64,000 bases of DNA from Acephala macrosclerotiorum (lineage: Eukaryota; Ascomycota; Leotiomycetes; Helotiales; Mollisiaceae), in assembly GCA_014904845.1 (NCBI GenBank), contig MU119378.1, positions 1 to 64,000 on the forward strand, read 5' to 3'. A program made the position numbers and the translations under genes. The notes under the pieces are model-generated. The model was given only the letters and a program-made list of their open reading frames with translations. It did not search any database and was not told the DNA's origin. Shown piece by piece: positions 60,094 to 64,000 of the stretch. Numbering within the stretch: the first letter of the stretch is position 1; each line of letters starts with the position of its first letter.

Positions 60094-60793
60094 CTAATGG
60101 CGATGGCAGACTCTCCTCGCACGCTTGTTGGCACTGCTTGACTTGGGCTGGTCTTTGGCGACAGTATTCTACAGACACATTAGAACATCGAAAGGAGAAA
60201 TTGAGGCTGAGGTCTAGGATGTTGGACTTACGTGGTCACTACCATAAGAATCCTCACGAGATTCGTCTGGACGCTAATCAGGATCGTGGGAACCCTTGTT
60301 GGACTCAGATTCGTCTCCGTCCTCATCCTTGGATGCCTTAATCTCTTCAGCAGGCTCTGTCCCATGCTTCTCGGTGCTGTTCTCTCTGTTGCTGGCTTGA
60401 AGGTGAACACCATCGCGATAACCATTGACCTTTTTCATATTCCACTTGGTCTCTTCCTTGGAGATCTCCTTGGTTTTCTCCATTAAGTCGCAGACTGCTT
60501 CCTCACGGTCCTGGATGGCTCTTCTAACTCTTCTCTCTGCTTCAGTGAACCATTGCTTGCGCTCACCAAAAGTCAACCCATCGAAATCTCCGGAAGACTT
60601 CTTGGCATTGACGGCTGCGTGTGCCTTTCTTGATATCATGGTCGTAGAGGTTTTTGCGCATGAGGAAGGGCCCGAGACGGGAATTCTTGACCGCAAGCGC
60701 GCACTGGCTACAAGCTTCCTTGAGGTATCCCTCGCTCTTATTGTTGAAGTTCTTGATGTGCGGCAGACCGGCGAGAAACGATTTGGGCGACAT
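60094..60793 (-). pseudogene. Paralogue of the right-end family, frameshifted
   Basis: ATG at 60793 gives MSPKSFLAGLPHIKNFNN, running to about 60,636 where one extra A in an AAGAAAGG run shifts the frame. The next frame gives AHAAVNAKKSSGDFDGLTFG, ERKQWFTEAERRVRRAIQDR and KKVNGYRDGVHLQ. These match AHAVVDGMKISGDLERMGV, ERKFWIAETTRRVAVAVEA and KVKNYRAGVDFE of the gene at 62561. A stop (TAG, near 60,270) follows GSHDPD. An intron 60169-60231 (GTAAGT to GTAG) precedes a last basic exon ending NKRARRVCHRH at 60094. The family is unknown; the ~90-aa core is helical and charged, the tail acidic then basic, suggesting a nuclear protein. Confidence 0.65.
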
Positions 60794-62560
60794 ACTAATG
60801 AACAAAGACGACTAGCTCAGTTTCATCTCATCACAGAAAGAGTAGAGTCCAATTACCTTGCGAAGCAACAAGCAGCTAAAGTAAGCTATCTCTAGGTGGA
60901 TGTCGCGGTGAAGTTCCAGGATGGATGTCGTTGAAGTGTTGATTGTTCTTCCATGTCGAATAGCGCGTATCATATGAAGCTATGAGGGAGACGTTAGCGT
61001 GAAAGGAAAACTTTCGGTGAATCGAAGTTAGAGCGCGATGTAGTTGAGGGCCGCCTCTCCTAGCATTCATCCGGTATTGAAATCGAAGTAGCCATCACGA
61101 GTGTAAATTTTCTCCATCCTGTGACCGGTATCACTACACTTCTGACCCCTTTCGCAGTCTGTAGCTTCGGGACGAGCCGCAGATTGCCACGTTAGCAATT
61201 GTAGACCTCGGGTCAGTGAGGTCTACCTTGATCACCGATCAAAATGCAGCGGAGCATTCTCTCCACGACTCCGCATAGCCTTGCTGAAGGATGGACTGTG
61301 CGTGCCTCCGAGGCCGGGATGGATGCCATCGAGGCAATGAGGAAATTTCTCACTTTAGGCCACCGCCTAGGCACATTGTTATCTATTAAACCGTCCGATC
61401 TTTACAAGGTGGGATTTGAGTCCATTTGAGAATGTCTGACTTTATGATGCTGCTTCATTTAAGGCTCCGGCAAGCCTTCTGCAATCTTCCCTACGCTTCT
61501 CGAGTCATGCCTAGAAGTTCATAGAGAATACTTGATTCCCAAATTGATACTTTTCTCTCTTTCTTTGTTATTTTGTTTTATGGCCGGCAGTGGATGGACC
61601 TGCGTTGTAGAAATACGCTGGTATATTGGCCCTCTGAGAAGTAAGTAGTCTCCCGAGCCTGTATATTTCTGGAAGTACTGACGGGTGTTCATTACAACAC
61701 CGATAGGAATACTTGCCTCAAACCCATGCCAAATTCTTCATCAACTATCACAACAAGCTTCCCGAGTCACACTGTTACAGTTATGACGCAGTGAGATATC
61801 ACTATCCCACAAGCCACCCGAAAGCTCTCGAGTATACACAGCACGAGCGATGATGCTTAGCTCCGATGAATACAAGAAATGGCCTGCAGGTCCGGGACGG
61901 GCGGATTTTGCTTAGATACGGTGGCGCGAAAGGTCAAAACGGAACAGCGTCCTAAATAGTAGATCTAGCAGCATTCAATTTAATTGCTCCTTTTTGAAGC
62001 GTATTTGGGAACTTACTTTCAATGTTGAATGTCATCATGAGCACGTGTCGGTAATAAGCGAGAAGGAAAGGGGAGAAGGAAAGGGGAGAAGGAAAGGGGA
62101 GAAGCTTTCTGGCGAAGTGATGCAAGACTTTAATCGCACAACCAGGTAAGCACGAATAAAATGAAATTGAAGTATTTTTTTGGTTGACGTATCGTTGTGA
62201 AAATACAGACAATATCCGTCCTGAAAGTCCTGAAATCCATTGGGACGATTACGTTGGGTAGCACTTTGTCTTATTTCGAAAAGGCTCTTACGCCGCCTCA
62301 CCTGTATATCAAGAACAAATGCGCTCACACCTAAATTCAACATTAACTTTGCGCATCCGTATTTAATGGACCATTTTGGAGCTTACCTTCAATTCTGGCG
62401 ACTTGAAGCTGGCATACTTCCGCAACCTTCTACGCAAAGTTCTTCCGATCCACCCGACAGACCTGCAACCCACCGCAAAACAAAGTCTTTTGTACTTTCT
62501 TGCACTACGACTCCACAATTTTCGATACATGCGCAGGATCAGCACTTCTTGCATTGCACA
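60794..62560. other. Divergent spacer between the two paralogues
   Basis: The start codons of the two paralogues face away from each other across 1.77 kb. It holds a 20-bp block shared with 58827 (61183-61202), a 61-codon frame at 61244-61429 without recognisable motif, and a 14-bp tandem repeat at 62060. No gene is supported. Confidence 0.5.
62060..62104. repeat. 14-bp tandem repeat, three copies
   Basis: Unit GAGAAGGAAAGGGG repeated three times with a partial fourth, purine-rich on the plus strand. A simple minisatellite about 460 bp upstream of the family gene. Confidence 0.85.
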
Positions 62561-64000
62561 ATGACAGATACATCTTCCGACGCGCTTGCTACCCCCGTTG
62601 CATCACCAGTCATGGCTCCATTTCCGCATCCAAAGAAGTTCCTCATCGCGCCACCAAATTCATCCTCCTCACCGGTATTCGCGACAACTCCTGCCTTCCT
62701 CATCCGTATGCCGTCCATACCACGCTTCAATCTTCGTGAGTCCTCGGAATCTCTTTGGCAAGACTGCAAGAAGCGCAAGTTGCCAGCCCGCACCGGTCGA
62801 TCCAATGACATCCAGACCATATTGATCGCTCTCTATGTTTATGAGATTTGGGATGCTCATGCAGTTGTCGATGGTATGAAGATCTCTGGTGATCTGGAGA
62901 GAATGGGGGTGAAGGAGAGAAAGTTCTGGATTGCTGAGACAACGAGAAGAGTTGCTGTAGCTGTCGAGGCCTGTGAAAGGGTCATGATTGCTCACCCAGA
63001 GGCCAACGAGCAGGTTGTGAAGGCATTCCGAAAGCAACACCACGCCAAAGTCAAGAATTACCGTGCAGGTGTCGATTTTGAAGCCGAGCCTTACTTTGAC
63101 AATAAGTCAGGGAGTGCGGAGTCAGATGAGGACTACGAAGAGTTGAACGTTCGGGAGTCTGCGTCAGAGGTAGAAGATTGGGTAAGTCTCCAACCATGAT
63201 CTGAGCCGCTGAAATACTAACCTCCCATAAGGCCCCAGCCACCAGGAGAAACAGCACATGCAGAGATAGAGGTGGTAAGCGCGGAGATGTCCAGCCTGTC
63301 GAACCTGTCGAGCATGTCGAGTCTCATGATTCCGATTCCGATCCTCCCGTAAGTCCTCAACCTAGGCTTCGGTTTCTGCTACATACTGATAATCTTGTAG
63401 ATTTCTGCGAATAGCGGCAGGGGAACACGCCGAGCCGAGGGCAAGAGCATTGTGCAGATCCTTACAGCTAAGAGCATTGTCAGCCGCAAGAGAGCTCGCG
63501 AGGTCTCCGTCGATAGGGAATACGAAACTGTAAGTCCTCATGCCGACTCGATAATCGTTTCTTTCTTGAGATACTAACTTCCTTTCAGACTGCCATCGTC
63601 AAGAGCAATGCCAAGAAGAGTAGTAGGGGTAAGGTCGTCGATTCGAGCGATTCTGAATATGATCCGGTAAGTCATCATGTCGAAGTTCTGGCTTTACGAT
63701 GTTCTAATCCTTCTACAGAGCCATAGTACCAGCATTAAAGGCAATGTCAAGGATAAGGGGATGTGTAGTGATAAGGGCAAGGGTGCGTCTGGCAACCGCA
63801 ATTTAGGCAAAAAATTTGGAGAGAAAAACTTGGAAAACAGCGATCCGGTAGGTGATAAACTCAGTTATGATTCCTCATCCATCGCTTCTAACGTTTACAT
63901 AGACCTATCGTCCTGTCGAGATCAAGCGCAACAAGCGCAGAGCAAAGTCCAGCAAGACTCGGAAGGCTCGCAGCAAGAAACCTTACCTCGAGTACTACTA
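62561..64000 (+). CDS. Unknown multi-exon fungal protein, runs off the edge
   Basis: ATG at 62561 (MTDTSSDALATPV). The frame is open further upstream but without protein character. Exons: 62561-63181, 63232-63350, 63402-63529, 63591-63667, 63719-63847, 63902 to the edge (ends within a few bases). Each intron is ~50-60 nt with a GTAAGT or GTAGGT donor and junctions all look phase 0. Exon 1 has a helical charged domain: TILIALYVYEIWDAHAVVDG, KISGDLERMGVKERKFWIAE, AKVKNYRAGVDFEAEPYF. The later exons are basic/acidic modules ending in acidic residues (DSDSDPP, DREYET, DSEYDP, NSDP) and a basic tail (KRNKRRAKSSKTRKARSKKP). Probably nuclear; no known family. It is truncated by the window edge. Paralogue at 60094-60793. 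Confidence 0.75.

Noticed and set aside
61244..61429. 61-codon frame MQRSILSTTPHS
   Set aside because: Short, no motif and no intron signals supporting a longer gene; left as intergenic.
37898..64000. tRNA or other structural RNA genes
   Set aside because: I looked for T-loop-like GGTTCGAATC and paired arms; the few matches lie in coding exons or lack the other arms.

Overview
The window comes from a filamentous ascomycete. The left third is an extremely AT-rich block mutated in the style of repeat-induced point mutation (RIP). The right two thirds is ordinary gene-dense sequence whose genes have short introns (about 45-150 nt, GTAAGT-like donors, CTAAC/CTGAC-like branch sites). Protein style and the SDH4 exon structure suggest Pezizomycotina, probably Leotiomycetes; that placement is inference.

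Layout. (1) 1-~21,620: an AT-rich block with essentially no intact genes and a 500-base N gap (15175-15674). Inside it is a complete but RIP-destroyed Ty1/Copia LTR retrotransposon on the minus strand (6714-13049), with two 229-bp LTRs, a perfect 5-bp target duplication AATAT, and readable gag zinc-knuckle, reverse transcriptase and RNase H relics. There are also a long inverted repeat (3640-4445), ~200-bp tandem units (4463-4960), and a second LTR-like pair (5259-5381 and 19573-19676) that may bracket an outer element into which Copia inserted. (2) ~21,620-22,760: transition zone with a gene remnant. (3) 22,762-25,335: two divergent nuclear genes for mitochondria, MPP-beta (minus) and succinate dehydrogenase anchor SDH4 (plus), sharing a 261-bp promoter. 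(4) 26,347-49,692: a SAP plus RRM-like protein with a one-base frameshift, a large unknown protein, a small unknown protein, a decayed zinc finger/SH3-like gene, a bZIP/DUF3425-like gene with an internal stop, an alpha/beta hydrolase, an MDR-family NADP-dependent oxidoreductase, a second SAP/RRM-like gene, a J-domain pseudogene, a SAP-only gene, a 2EXR-domain gene and a cytochrome P450. (5) 49,693-56,243: two decayed paralogues of an unrecognised family, an unknown two-exon gene, and a GH31 alpha-xylosidase-like glycosidase. (6) 56,244-64,000: a gene-poor stretch, then two paralogues of an unrecognised fungal family, one broken (60,094-60,793, minus) and one apparently intact with many short phase-0 exons running off the right edge (62,561-64,000, plus).

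The genes do not form an obvious biosynthetic cluster. The recurring themes are RIP-style decay of the repeats, milder decay (CAA/CAG/TGG to stop, single-base frameshifts) in several duplicated-family genes of the gene-rich part, and small dispersed families: three SAP proteins, two copies of one decayed family, and the two right-end paralogues. The most unusual material is the SAP/coiled-coil/RRM-like family, the right-end pair with its modular exons, and the near-exclusive survival of cytosine in CpG in the 13-21 kb part of the AT block.
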